64,000 nt of DNA from Ancylomarina sp. DW003 (lineage in GTDB: Bacteria > Bacteroidota > Bacteroidia > Bacteroidales > Marinifilaceae): positions 62,001 to 126,000 of the forward strand of contig NZ_JAKJSD010000009.1 in NCBI RefSeq assembly GCF_029029505.1, written 5' to 3'. Positions 36,893 through 47,100 of this stretch are shown piece by piece. Made by a program: the position numbers and the translations under genes. The first letter of the stretch is position 1. Every line of letters starts with the position of its first letter. Under the pieces are notes generated by a model. The model saw nothing but the letters and a program-made list of their open reading frames with translations. It made no database searches and had not been told where the DNA came from.

Positions 36893-37966
36893 ATGAGTTT
36901 ATTCGAAAGTTTCAAATTAGGTTCAACCACTGAATTAAAGAACCGATTTGTAATGGCGCCACTAACACGCTGTAGAGCCATAAACAATATTCCCAACGAG
37001 CTGATGGCTGAGTATTATCAGCAGCGAGCTGGTGCCGGATTGATTATTAGCGAAGGTACATCGCCATCGCCCAATGGTCTTGGTTACCCTCGAATTCCTG
37101 GTGCCTATTCTGATGCGCAGATTGAAGGATGGAAAAAGATTGCCGATGCTGTTCATGCTAAGGATGGGAAAATTTTTGTACAACTGATGCACTGTGGTAG
37201 AATTACATCTAAGCTGAATATGCCCGAAGATAGTCAAACACTGGCTCCATCGAGTATAATAGCAGCAGGCGAGATGTTTACCGAAACAGGTATGTTTCCT
37301 CACGAAATGCCCAAGGCAATGAATCTGGAAGAAATTGAATCGACTCAAAATGAATTTGTGAACTCGGCCAAGCGATTGGTAAATGAAGCGGGAATTGATG
37401 GTATCGAATTGCATTCAGCCAATGGTTACCTGTTGAATCAATTTCTCAATCCAAAATCGAACCAGCGAGACGACCAATATGGTGGATCAGTTGAGAATAG
37501 AACTCGATTTGTGTTGGAAACGGCTCAGAAGGTTGTCGAAGCCATTGGAGCAGATAAAGTAGGCATACGTTTTTCTCCTTACGGAGAATTTAACGATATG
37601 TTACCTGATTATGAAGATTTGGAGCAAACCTTTATATACTTATCTAAGAAGTTGGCAAAGATGAATTTGGCTTATATTCATATTGTAGATCAGAGAATTG
37701 CTTTTGGTGCACCAGCTTTCACAACGGATATAAAGAATAGTATCAAAATCAATTTTAAGGGAACTGTTATAACAGGTGGGGATGTCGATTCTGAAGAGAA
37801 AGCTCAGGCCATATTGTCAAGTGGTTTAGATTTGGTTTATGTGGGACGTTCATTCATTTCAAACCCGAATTTTGTGGAGAAAATTCAGAATAAGGAAAAC
37901 TTGATGGCACCCGATATGGAAACATTCTATACTTCAGGGGATAAGGGGTATACCGATTACGTTTAA
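36893..37966 (+). CDS. nemA: NemA-like alkene reductase (old yellow enzyme)
   Basis: 357-residue FMN TIM barrel: KNRFVMAPLTRCRA at the N-terminus, FVQLMHCGRI, the active-site region GIELHSANGYLLNQFLNP with SNQRDDQYGGS, and GGDVDSEEKA then VYVGRSFISNP at the phosphate site. The usual His-His/His-Asn pair for carbonyl binding is present as HSAN. It reduces activated C=C bonds of electrophiles with NAD(P)H. The TetR gene and operators upstream indicate induction by such electrophiles. Confidence 0.9.
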   Translation: MSLFESFKLGSTTELKNRFVMAPLTRCRAINNIPNELMAEYYQQRAGAGLIISEGTSPSPNGLGYPRIPGAYSDAQIEGWKKIADAVHAKDGKIFVQLMHCGRITSKLNMPEDSQTLAPSSIIAAGEMFTETGMFPHEMPKAMNLEEIESTQNEFVNSAKRLVNEAGIDGIELHSANGYLLNQFLNPKSNQRDDQYGGSVENRTRFVLETAQKVVEAIGADKVGIRFSPYGEFNDMLPDYEDLEQTFIYLSKKLAKMNLAYIHIVDQRIAFGAPAFTTDIKNSIKINFKGTVITGGDVDSEEKAQAILSSGLDLVYVGRSFISNPNFVEKIQNKENLMAPDMETFYTSGDKGYTDYV

Positions 37967-37989
37967 AAGAAATTAAAATGGATATTAGA

Positions 37990-38026
37990 ATAGCGATTTA
38001 AATTCAAATTAAAGTCGCTATTTTTT
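37990..38026 (+). terminator. Terminator after nemA
   Basis: TAGCGA (37991-37996) with AATT arms pairs with TCGCTA (38015-38020), followed by six T residues. Confidence 0.8.
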
Positions 38027-38166
38027 GTTTGTGATATTACGTTTTACAAATATAATTTGGAATCATAATTAATATCATAGTTATCAAATTATGATGAAGA
38101 TGATTTGTTGAATATTGTTTAAATTCAAGCTTTGAAACAAGAGATGATTTAAATAATATCGGTTTT

Positions 38167-39648
38167 ATGACAAGAGAAGAACGAATGAAATTTTGTAGTG
38201 TTTGTGATCATTCCAAATTCGATACGAAGAAAGGTATCGTTTGTGGTTTAACAAATGCCAAGGCTGATTTCGAAGAAGAATGTCCCGATTTTACAGGGAA
38301 TAATAAGGAGGTGTACGTTTATAAAGCACCAGAGGAGGAAAGAGGTTTTGTAGAAAAAAAGTTCGTAGAATTCATTTCGATATTAAAGCCTAAGCAGGGC
38401 TTTTTTATGAGTCCCATTATCATCATTTTTTGTCTTTTGGTATTCGCATCAATGCTAATGTCGGATGTACATATTATTGATCCGACAATGGAGGATTTGG
38501 TGGCTTGGGGAGCGAACTTTACCACCTTAACTTTTCAAGGTCAATATTGGCGATTGTTAAGTAGCTGTTTTCTTCACATAGGTATTATTCATCTTTTATT
38601 CAATATGTATGCTTTGTTGTATATTGGAATGTTGTTGGAACCCGTTATTGGAAAATGGAAGTTAGGATTTGCTTTTCTTCTAACAGGAATAGGTGGAAGT
38701 CTTATGAGCCTGGCATGGCACGATATGATTGTAAGTGCCGGAGCATCGGGAGCAATCTTTGGTTTGTATGGGGTGTATATTGCGCTACTCACCACCAGTT
38801 TAATTGACAAGGAAAGTAAGAAGGGGATTTTAAGCAGTATCCTAATATTTATTGCTTATAATTTACTTTTTGGTTTAAGAGGAGGCGTTGATAATGCAGC
38901 TCATATTGGTGGTTTACTTTCAGGTCTTCTTTTGGGTTTTTCTTATTACCCAGTATTATCGAATCCACAAGCTAAAGTAAAAGGCCTATTGGTGCCATCT
39001 ATATTGATGATTTTTATAGTCACCTGTGGATTTGTTATAATATCAACACCAAAAAAATCAGTTGTTTACGAAATGCGATTAGCTGAGTTTATTGAGCTGG
39101 AACAGAAAGCTTTGAGTGTTTACCCACAGTATGTTACCGAAGCTAATTTAGATGCTATAAATGAAGATGGAATACCTAATTGGGAAAAATGTAAAGACAT
39201 TATTCTAAATCTTGACGAGCTACCAGGTTTCTCAGAAGAGATTTATCAAAGGAATGCTTTACTAAGAAGATATTGCAATTATCGGATAGCATCTTATAAG
39301 TTGATAATTAAAGCATCTACCGATAGACGTCGAATAATTTTTCAGAAAATAGAAGCTTATAATAAAACATTGGAATTTATTATACGAAAGTTGAAAGGGG
39401 AGGTGATTGCAGATAATCTGTTGAGATATAAAGAACCTGACGAACCCAAATTTGTAATTCGAGATTCTTATCCAATTCATAGTACACTGAAGACACCTTT
39501 GTATATTGTCGACGGAAAGTTTACCGAAGATATTTCGAGTATTAATCCTGCAAACATTAAGAATGTAAATGTGATGAAAGGAGCAGCAGCAAAGGCTGTT
39601 TATGGAATAAAAGGTGCAAATGGGGTTGTAATAGTGACAACGAAATAG
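38167..39648 (+). CDS. Rhomboid protease with zinc-binding N-terminus and SusC-plug-like tail
   Basis: 493 residues. A Cys cluster at the N-terminus (CSVCDHSKF, VCGL, EECPDF) precedes a six-helix rhomboid core (about 80-310) with catalytic Ser in SAGASGAIFGLYGVY and His in NAAHIGGLLSG. A soluble region (about 310-440) follows. The last 50 residues (PLYIVDGKFTED, then NVNVMKGAAAKAVYGIKG and ANGVVIVTTK) copy the TonB-receptor plug motif of SusC proteins. Rhomboids cut membrane proteins. The plug-like tail could be a docking module for the TonB system or a domain borrowed from one. The last 81 bp recur at 47977-48057. Confidence 0.8.
   Translation: MTREERMKFCSVCDHSKFDTKKGIVCGLTNAKADFEEECPDFTGNNKEVYVYKAPEEERGFVEKKFVEFISILKPKQGFFMSPIIIIFCLLVFASMLMSDVHIIDPTMEDLVAWGANFTTLTFQGQYWRLLSSCFLHIGIIHLLFNMYALLYIGMLLEPVIGKWKLGFAFLLTGIGGSLMSLAWHDMIVSAGASGAIFGLYGVYIALLTTSLIDKESKKGILSSILIFIAYNLLFGLRGGVDNAAHIGGLLSGLLLGFSYYPVLSNPQAKVKGLLVPSILMIFIVTCGFVIISTPKKSVVYEMRLAEFIELEQKALSVYPQYVTEANLDAINEDGIPNWEKCKDIILNLDELPGFSEEIYQRNALLRRYCNYRIASYKLIIKASTDRRRIIFQKIEAYNKTLEFIIRKLKGEVIADNLLRYKEPDEPKFVIRDSYPIHSTLKTPLYIVDGKFTEDISSINPANIKNVNVMKGAAAKAVYGIKGANGVVIVTTK
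39568..39648 (+). repeat. Direct repeat copy A (rhomboid 3' end)
   Basis: The 81-bp end of the rhomboid gene, 27 codons including stop. It matches 47977-48057 at 68 of 81 positions by hand alignment, with most differences at third codon positions. The two copies bracket about 8.3 kb. Confidence 0.8.
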
Positions 39649-39856
39649 TTCGAATATTGATAATAAGTTTTTGTTGGAAAGTTATGGTCAGGCTTGCTTT
39701 TCTGGGTTATAAAAATTATTTGATATTCAGGGTTTAGTGTTGTTTGCGTTGTGTGATTTGAATCTGGTATTTAACATTATATTTTAACGAATATGACACA
39801 CCTTAAGCAAATGGTAATAAAATTGTAAATTTCGTCAATAATAGCTTAGAATAGAT

Positions 39857-40864
39857 ATGCTTTCGATTAAATTAGACATGACAAAAAATATAATTCTCCA
39901 TACAGTTGGCTGGATTCTATTGTTTTTATTACCTCCATTTCTTTTTGATAATTTTGAACGTATTAGTACCGTAGCTCCAGAACATTATTATTTATCATGC
40001 TTGTTGCTTATACCCATTTATTATATCAGTCGTATTTACCTTTTGCAGAAGAAGAGTATTATCTATATCATTGTCGTCATTGTATGTTTTATCGTGTATC
40101 TATATTTACCAGAGCTAATTTTTAAGATGTTACCGCAAAATGATTCCCTGTTAGACTTTATTGGCAGTAGTGGTCGTCATCGGCTTAATAGAATGAGACA
40201 GGGCTTGTCGATATTGTTTTTTGTGGTATTGGCAATAAACATTCTCGAAATTGCTTTTCAGCTTCGTAAGTCCAGCCAAAAGATAAGTATTGAAAAAAAC
40301 AAGGCAGAATTAGCACTCTTAAAGTCACAAATAGATCCTCACTTTCTTTTCAACAGTCTTAATTCGATTTATTACGAAGCCATTGAGAAAACAGACTTGG
40401 CACCCAAAGCAATTATGTCACTTTCAAACTTGATGCGCTATGTTCTGACTGATGCAAAATCGGAATATGTTAGTTTGGATCAGGAAATTAGTTATATAGA
40501 TGGTTATCTTGAACTGCAGAAACTACGACTGCCCTATAAAACCCATCTGAATTTCGATCTCTTGATAGAAAATCGAAAGGTGATGATTGCGCCTTTATTA
40601 TTAATCCCATTTATTGAAAATGCCTTTAAATATGGCGTAAGTTCCAGTTCCGATACTGAAATAAGTATAAAATTAAGGGTGGAAAAGAATTATCTGAGTT
40701 TTCAGGTTGAGAATAGCATTTTTATGAATAAGGGAGCAGATGGCACTCAGAGTGGATTAGACAATGTTAAGAAAAGACTTGCCTTGATTTATCCCGGCAA
40801 GCATGATCTAAGAATTAATCATGAAACAAATACCTATCAGGTTGATTTGTCTATAACTTTGTAA
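39857..40864 (+). CDS. LytS/YehU-type sensor histidine kinase
   Basis: 335 residues. Four membrane helices fill about 1-145, then a short coiled segment, then the His_kinase domain with the H-box SQIDPHFLFNSLNSIYYE and a GHKL N-box (IPFIENAFKYGV). The kinase pairs with the LytTR regulator that starts 2 nt after it. The start could also be the ATG at 39878. The sensor part has no ligand domain I recognise. It may control the DUF6515-kamA-NRPS genes downstream. Confidence 0.88.
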   Translation: MLSIKLDMTKNIILHTVGWILLFLLPPFLFDNFERISTVAPEHYYLSCLLLIPIYYISRIYLLQKKSIIYIIVVIVCFIVYLYLPELIFKMLPQNDSLLDFIGSSGRHRLNRMRQGLSILFFVVLAINILEIAFQLRKSSQKISIEKNKAELALLKSQIDPHFLFNSLNSIYYEAIEKTDLAPKAIMSLSNLMRYVLTDAKSEYVSLDQEISYIDGYLELQKLRLPYKTHLNFDLLIENRKVMIAPLLLIPFIENAFKYGVSSSSDTEISIKLRVEKNYLSFQVENSIFMNKGADGTQSGLDNVKKRLALIYPGKHDLRINHETNTYQVDLSITL

Positions 40865-40866
40865 GT

Positions 40867-41580
40867 ATGGTTTATAACCCACACATATCGTGCATCGCAA
40901 TTGACGATGAACCACGGGCTTTACGCTTAATTGAATCGTATTGCGATCGCATACCTTCAGTAAGCTTGCTTGAAAGCTTTAATAATCCCATTGAGGCATA
41001 TGACTATCTAAAAAACAATCTACCGGATATCATTTTTATTGATATCAATATGCCTGAGTTTTCGGGTATACAACTGATTAAGAATCTTGAGAAGAAGCCC
41101 CTGGTTATATTCACAACGGCTTACAGTAAATATGCTGTTGAAAGTTACAGTTTGGAAGCTATTGATTACCTTCTTAAGCCCTATGATTTTGAGCGGTTTA
41201 ATCAGGCAGTTCAAAAAGCCAAAAAGCACTTGGACATGTTGGGCAGCAAAACGATGTCTAAGATTTCAGAAGGAGATTCGATTACAGTGAAGGTTGATTA
41301 CAAAAGCCTTAAGATTAAATTGCAGGACATCACTCATATCGAGGCGATGGATAATTATGTGAAGATATTTACCGAAAGTAAATGCCATATTGTTTTACGG
41401 AGTCTAAAATCCATGCTCGAAGAACTGCCTGATGATCAATTTATTCAAGTGCATAAATCCTATGTGGTATCCTTAGGAAAGATTGATTATTTCATGAATA
41501 ATAGGATTAGCATAGGTCATTTTGAAATCCCTGTTGGACGTGTCTATTTAAATAAATTTAGAGATCTTTTACAGGGCTAA
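40867..41580 (+). CDS. LytTR-family response regulator
   Basis: 237 residues. Receiver domain 1-120 (AIDDEPRALRLIESYC, phospho-Asp in IIFIDINMPEFSG, KP in YLLKPYDF) and LytTR DNA-binding domain about 135-237 (SITVKVDYKSLKIKLQDITHIEA, FIQVHKSYVVSL). It starts immediately after the kinase gene and is translationally coupled. LytTR regulators bind pairs of short direct repeats; I did not identify such a pair in the 203 nt downstream with confidence. Confidence 0.93.
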   Translation: MVYNPHISCIAIDDEPRALRLIESYCDRIPSVSLLESFNNPIEAYDYLKNNLPDIIFIDINMPEFSGIQLIKNLEKKPLVIFTTAYSKYAVESYSLEAIDYLLKPYDFERFNQAVQKAKKHLDMLGSKTMSKISEGDSITVKVDYKSLKIKLQDITHIEAMDNYVKIFTESKCHIVLRSLKSMLEELPDDQFIQVHKSYVVSLGKIDYFMNNRISIGHFEIPVGRVYLNKFRDLLQG

Positions 41581-41789
41581 ACCTTAACTTTCTATTCAGT
41601 TTTGATCTCTACTGGCTATTCTCCCGATAGCTTGGGAGGACTTGCTGGTGTCTTTTAATTTAAGATTTCTCTATTAATTTCCGCCCTTCTTTGTCGTTCG
41701 CCAATTGATATATGTCGTTCACCAATGTTTGTGTACTAAAGGCTCGTTTATTGAGTCCAAGAGTCATATAAATTTTAAACAGAATGATT

Positions 41790-42356
41790 ATGACTAAGTT
41801 CTTTAAATTGCTTACAGTGCTGATACTACTTTCATGCAGCTTAAGCATCCAAGCTCAAAAAGCCAAGAGACACAACAAAAAACAGACTAAAGTAGCAGTG
41901 ATATCTACCAAAAGGCAACACTATAAAACATTGCCAAAATGGGGTGTAAAGGTTACTCATAAACCCTCTAATGCAAGCCTTATTAAGTATAGGGGCGTCA
42001 CCTATCATTTAAAAAATGGAATTTACTATACGTATATGGCTGGAAAATACAATATGTCGAAAGCTCCAGTGGGGCTGAGAGTCAAACTTATCCCTGCCAT
42101 GCATACGCGTATTATGCACAATGGGCATACTTACTACTATTATTACGGTACTTATTACACCTATATTCCCAATGCGAACAATTATGAAGTCATTACTCCT
42201 CCACTTGGTGCAATGGTTGATGTCTTGCCAAATGGCTACAATAAGATCGTCATTGAAGGCATAACCTATTGGTCTGATGGAAAAACCTATTACAAGGCTG
42301 TAGGTATCGAGAATGGTGATGTCATTTATGAAGTTGTTGGAAATACACAATTATAA
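41790..42356 (+). CDS. DUF6515-like exported protein, Tyr-rich repeats
   Basis: 188 residues with a signal peptide (FKLLTVLILLSCSLSIQAQ). The mature part has three repeats of the type P-x-G-x-x-V-x-x-x-P...G-x-x-Y-Y with YYTYMAGKY, YYYYYGTYYTYI and YWSDGKTYYKAV. This matches the DUF6515 pattern and may be cell-surface SH3-like units. It ends 14 nt before kamA in the same direction, so it may be the first gene of the biosynthetic operon or its envelope partner. ATG at 41790 is chosen over 41784 by signal peptide quality. Confidence 0.65.
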   Translation: MTKFFKLLTVLILLSCSLSIQAQKAKRHNKKQTKVAVISTKRQHYKTLPKWGVKVTHKPSNASLIKYRGVTYHLKNGIYYTYMAGKYNMSKAPVGLRVKLIPAMHTRIMHNGHTYYYYYGTYYTYIPNANNYEVITPPLGAMVDVLPNGYNKIVIEGITYWSDGKTYYKAVGIENGDVIYEVVGNTQL

Positions 42357-42369
42357 ACAAGAATAAATA

Positions 42370-43371
42370 ATGAAGATAGCACAGCTTGAGATGAATGGTC
42401 CAACAACAGAATTAGAAGAACTAAAATTAGTTAGTTCAAAATATCCTGTGAGAATAACAAAGTACTACAAAAGCCTTATTAAGGAAAAAAACGATGCAAT
42501 ATGGAAACAATCTATGCCCTCTTTAAAAGAATTAGAGGATTCTGGTTTAACTGATCCTTTAAGTGAAGAGCACGATAGTCCTGTTAAATGTATTGTGCAC
42601 CGTTATCCTGATAGAGTTTTGTTTTACTCCACTTCTGAATGTGCTATGTTCTGCCGTTTCTGTACCCGAAAACGAAAAGTAGGAAAAACAAATACTGTTT
42701 CAGAAAAAGATTGGAATGAAGGTTTTGAATATATAAAAAAACATCCTGATATAAGAGATGTGATTGTTTCAGGAGGCGATCCCTTAACCTTATCTGATGA
42801 AAGATTGGACTTTGTTCTTTCAAATTTGAGAAAGATAAAACATGTGCAGATTATTCGAATTGGTACTAGAATGCTGGTTGTGAACCCAGATCGAATTACA
42901 GATAAGTTGTGTTCAATTCTAAAACAGCACCACCCTCTTTATATCAATACGCATTTTAATCATCCAGATGAAATTACATATGAATCATCCGAAGCTTGTA
43001 ATAAATTAGCCAATGCTGGTATTCCACTCGGGAATCAGAGCGTTTTACTCAAGGGTGTTAACGATGATATTGAAACCATGAAGTTGTTGATGCAAAAACT
43101 ACTTGTGATAAGAGTAAAACCATATTACATCTATATGATGGATTTAGTACAAGGAGCTAGTCACTTTAGAACTTCAGTTCAGGCCGGATTGGATATAATT
43201 GAAGGATTAAGGGGGCATACATCTGGAATGGCCATTCCTCAGCTGGTAATAGATGCTCCACATGGAGGAGGAAAAATCCCTATTATGCCTGACACAATCT
43301 CTTCAAGGGAAAAAGGAGAAGTGATTTTGATAAATTTTGAAAATAAACATTTTAGCTATCCTTTGGAATAG
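42370..43371 (+). CDS. kamA: Lysine 2,3-aminomutase-like radical SAM enzyme
   Basis: 333 residues, shorter than Clostridium KamA (416). The radical SAM cluster is C91-x3-C95-x2-C98 (CAMFCRFC). The PLP Lys is K302 in DAPHGGGKIP. By hand alignment, D258 in MMDLVQG and D295 in VIDAPHGG correspond to D293 and D330 of the clostridial enzyme, which bind the lysine epsilon-amine; they sit 37 residues apart in both, and K302 follows D295 by the same 7 residues. Glutamate 2,3-aminomutase has other residues there. It should make L-beta-lysine. No beta-lysine acetyltransferase adjoins; a PPTase and NRPS do. The next gene starts 3 nt after the stop. Confidence 0.85.
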   Translation: MKIAQLEMNGPTTELEELKLVSSKYPVRITKYYKSLIKEKNDAIWKQSMPSLKELEDSGLTDPLSEEHDSPVKCIVHRYPDRVLFYSTSECAMFCRFCTRKRKVGKTNTVSEKDWNEGFEYIKKHPDIRDVIVSGGDPLTLSDERLDFVLSNLRKIKHVQIIRIGTRMLVVNPDRITDKLCSILKQHHPLYINTHFNHPDEITYESSEACNKLANAGIPLGNQSVLLKGVNDDIETMKLLMQKLLVIRVKPYYIYMMDLVQGASHFRTSVQAGLDIIEGLRGHTSGMAIPQLVIDAPHGGGKIPIMPDTISSREKGEVILINFENKHFSYPLE

Positions 43372-43374
43372 GCT

Positions 43375-44097
43375 ATGAAGATTTATATAGCAGAAATAAC
43401 GCCAAAATTACTTCGATTTATATACCAAGATTTGGATATTCTATCACCTGTTGAAAAAAAAGAAATTGCATTAATCGGAAATAATCAGGTCAAAATGAAT
43501 GTTCTTTCATCAAAAGTATTAAAAAGATATCTACTCTCAGAGTATTGTAATTTTGAAATACGACCTGCATCCTGGAAGTTTGATAAAACCACTGAAAACA
43601 AGCCGTATACAATTAATTCCATTTGTGAATCCAAACTTTTTTTTAATGTTTCGCATTGCGAAGATATTTTTGCGATAGCGATTTCCTCTAAAAATGAAGT
43701 TGGATTGGATATCGAATCATATGACTTTAAAATTGATGACCATCTTGCACAAACTGTATTTACTAATAGCGAAATAGTAAAATTACAGGGAGCCGATACT
43801 CTGTCAAAACAGAATCATTATTTGCGTTTGTGGACTATAAAGGAGGCCTATGCCAAATACTTGGGATTGGGAATTGGTATCGATTTTAAAGGAATCGATG
43901 TTATTGGTCGATCTGAGTCATGCTATGCAGCTATCTGCAATAAACACGTTCAACCCAATCTTATTTACAATGAAACAATCTATTTCTCTGGCAAAAGCTA
44001 TGCCTTGTCAGTAACTCATAAAGGGATAAACCCAAATCAAACCCCACAGATCTTTGAGTTTGACAGTTGCAACTTAATGAAGCTTCTGTCCAAATAA
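43375..44097 (+). CDS. Sfp-type 4'-phosphopantetheinyl transferase
   Basis: 240 residues. The Sfp signature is visible: FNVSHCEDIFAIAIS, VGLDIESYD (Mg-binding Asp and Glu) and RLWTIKEAYAKYLGLG. It should load phosphopantetheine onto Ser535 of the neighbouring carrier domain. It starts 3 nt after kamA and ends 17 nt before the synthetase ATG, so the three genes form one operon. Confidence 0.93.
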   Translation: MKIYIAEITPKLLRFIYQDLDILSPVEKKEIALIGNNQVKMNVLSSKVLKRYLLSEYCNFEIRPASWKFDKTTENKPYTINSICESKLFFNVSHCEDIFAIAISSKNEVGLDIESYDFKIDDHLAQTVFTNSEIVKLQGADTLSKQNHYLRLWTIKEAYAKYLGLGIGIDFKGIDVIGRSESCYAAICNKHVQPNLIYNETIYFSGKSYALSVTHKGINPNQTPQIFEFDSCNLMKLLSK

Positions 44098-44114
44098 TTA
44101 CTAAAAAACAAAAC

Positions 44115-47100
44115 ATGCTTTTACATCAAATATTCGAAGAACAAGCCCGTTTAACTCCAAATGCCCTGGCTGTAAAGAGTGGGAGTTGTGAATTTACATA
44201 TCAAAATATCGAAGATAGTGCGAATAAAGTCGCTCACTATCTCATTGCCAAGGGGGTTAAACCAGGAGATTTGGTTGCGATCTATTTTAAACGCTCCGAA
44301 TTGCCCATTGTCGCGATGTTAGGAATTCTAAAGGCAGGTGCAGCTTATGTGCCAATAGATAGGAGCTTTCCTGTGGATAGAATAAGGCATATTGTTAAGG
44401 ATGCCGAAATTAAAATCATACTAAGCGAGACGGGTTTGTTCTCAGAACTTGACGTCGACGCTTGCTTGCTTGACATCAATTCTCCTGAATTAAATGACCT
44501 GTCTTTGGAAAGAGGGGGCGAAAACCAAGTTCAGATTAAGAATGATGATTTGGCTTATATCATTTATACATCCGGATCAACCGGTCGTCCCAAGGGTGTC
44601 ATGGCACAACACTACAATGTTGTCCATTTCGTCAATTCTTTTAAGCAAGTCTGCAGGCTCAATTCCAAAGATCGTATTTACAATGGTTTTGCATACAGTT
44701 TTGATGGCTCGGTTGAGGAAATTTGGATGGCTTTTTCATGTGGGGCATCACTTATTGTTGCAAATGATGAGGTAACCAAACTGGCAAGTGAGGCCATTAA
44801 ATTAATAAACAGTGAAAAGGTCACTTTTCTGTCAACTGTGCCCACCTTTCTAAGTATGATAGAGAAAGAGCTTTATTCGGTGAAATTAATAATCCTGAGT
44901 GGCGAAGTTTGCCCCCCTGAACTGGTTAATAAATGGTCAAAAAATGGGGCGCGAATGTTAAATGTTTATGGACCAACGGAAACCACTGTCAATACAACAT
45001 ATTGGGAGTGCAAGGCAGGAGCGAAGGTGACCATTGGAAAGCCCATACCGAATTATGATATCTACATTTTGGATGAAAACCAAAAGCCTGTATCAGATGG
45101 TGATAAGGGGGAACTTTATATCGGGGGAAAGGGGCTTGCAAAAGGGTATTTAAATCAGGAAGAACTGACTAGGAATACCTTTGTTGACGGAATAATAAAA
45201 AATGAAAAGCTATATAAAACAGGTGATTTGGTCAGTCTGGATGCGAATAGGGAAATTCTTTTTCACGGACGTATTGACTCACAGGTCAAGGTGAGGGGAT
45301 ACCGTATAGAGCTCTCGGAAATAGAATCTATTTTGCGAGAGTTTCCCAATGTTTCAAGCTCGGTAGTTAGTGTTACTGAGAAAAATATGATCAAGGAACT
45401 GGTAGCCTATATTGTTTTAAAAGACAGTTCAAAGCCTGTTGTTTTCGACGATATATTAAGTATGATGGAACAGCATCTTCCTGCCTATATGATTCCAACT
45501 TATCTGGAAGTTGTAGATCGTCTCCCGCTATTAACGAGTGGCAAGGTGGACAAGAAAAAATTGCCTGTAGCCATGACGCCACTGATTAAGATGGACAGGG
45601 AGATAATCCCTCCTTCAAATGAGACTGAAAAGATACTGGTTGAAGCCTGGAAAGAGGTTTTTGGAATGGATACGATTTCAATTAGAGATAATTTCTTTAA
45701 CGATTTGGGAGGGCATTCCCTTCTTGCTGCAAAAGTAGCCTCAGTACTCCGGCTAAAATACAATATCGAAATAGCAATCCGGGATTTATATGTTTTTCCG
45801 ACCATAGAAAAACTATCCGATACGGCCTACTCGAAGATGAATGCTTGCGAAACATCTGTTGAAGACGAGTCTGTGGACCTGCCTCCCAAAAGTAAAATTG
45901 CGACATTGATTAAAGCCATGCAGGCACTCTCGATGTACCTGATTTACGGTCTAGGTGTTTTACCAATGGTTGCATTAATCCTTTATTATCTGAAATACAC
46001 CGAAAATGAGCTTTCCATCAACAAACTGATCTTTGGCAGTGCAGGAATTATGATGCTGATGTATCCCATTGTTCTCTTATTGGGAGTTGCTCTTAAATGG
46101 TTGATCATAGGTCGAATAAAACCGGGGGTTTATCCTGTTAATGGATTCTATTATTACAGGTGGTGGCTTACCGATCGAATACAGGCATTCACTGGTTCGC
46201 AATTGCTTGCAGGAAGTCCATTGATGTCCCTTTATTATCGTTTAATGGGTTCAAATATAGGTCGTCATTGTACTATTGATACTCACTTATGCTCAAGTTG
46301 GGACAATATTAGCATTGGTAACAATACATCTATCGGAAATGAGACTCAGCTATTGGGAACCTCAATTGAGAATGGGTATTTAAGAATCGGAAAAATTGAG
46401 ATTGGAGATAATTGCTTTGTTGGCATTCACTCCTATATTGGCTTGAATACCCAGATGGTAAACAACTCGAGGCTTGGAGACATTTCAGCCCTGCAAGACA
46501 ATGAACAGGTTAAAGCAGATGAATCACGGCAGGGGTCACCATCGGTAATAACGCAAGTTAATGTACCAAAGGGTAAATCATACAAGTCGAAACCCATCTT
46601 TTGGGGTACAATGCACCTGTTTGCCATCTTCGCACTCTTCGCATTTCTTATGATTGCAGGTATGCCTTCAATCGTAACAATCAAGTTTGGTCTGGATTCC
46701 CCAAGCCTGTTAATCAAGATCGCCAGTATTCTTGTATCGGGTCCCTTGGCAGTGCTGTCTTTCTGTATTGCAGCAGTCCTAGTCAAAAAGATTGTTTTCA
46801 ATAAAATTACCCCGGGAACGTATAAGACAGAGAGTTTGTTCTTTTTGCGCAAGTGGTTTGTCGATAGTATTATCAGACTAAGTGTGATGTTGGTGAAACC
46901 AGTATACACCACGATATTTTTTCCTCATTGGTTAAGAATGCTGGGGGCTAAAGTTGGAAAGAATGCAGAAATATCAACCGTGTCACAATTCTCTCCTGAA
47001 CTCATGATTATAGGCGATGAGAGTTTCTTCGCCGATGGATCAATTATAGGCGGGAGACATTTTTACAATGGCTATATGGAAGTTTCCATTACAGAAATTG

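Noticed and set aside
36962-37414. 150-codon minus-strand frame inside nemA
   Set aside because: Antisense to a clear enzyme gene, no motif.
42009-42350. 113-codon minus-strand frame inside the DUF6515-like gene
   Set aside because: It mirrors the Tyr-rich repeats of the real gene.
44067-44114. Upstream start of the NRPS gene
   Set aside because: It would use TTG and overlap the PPTase end; the ATG at 44115 begins directly with the A-domain N-terminal motif.
46433-46912. 159-codon minus-strand frame inside the NRPS gene
   Set aside because: It is the shadow of the beta-helix/membrane region; no start context or motif.
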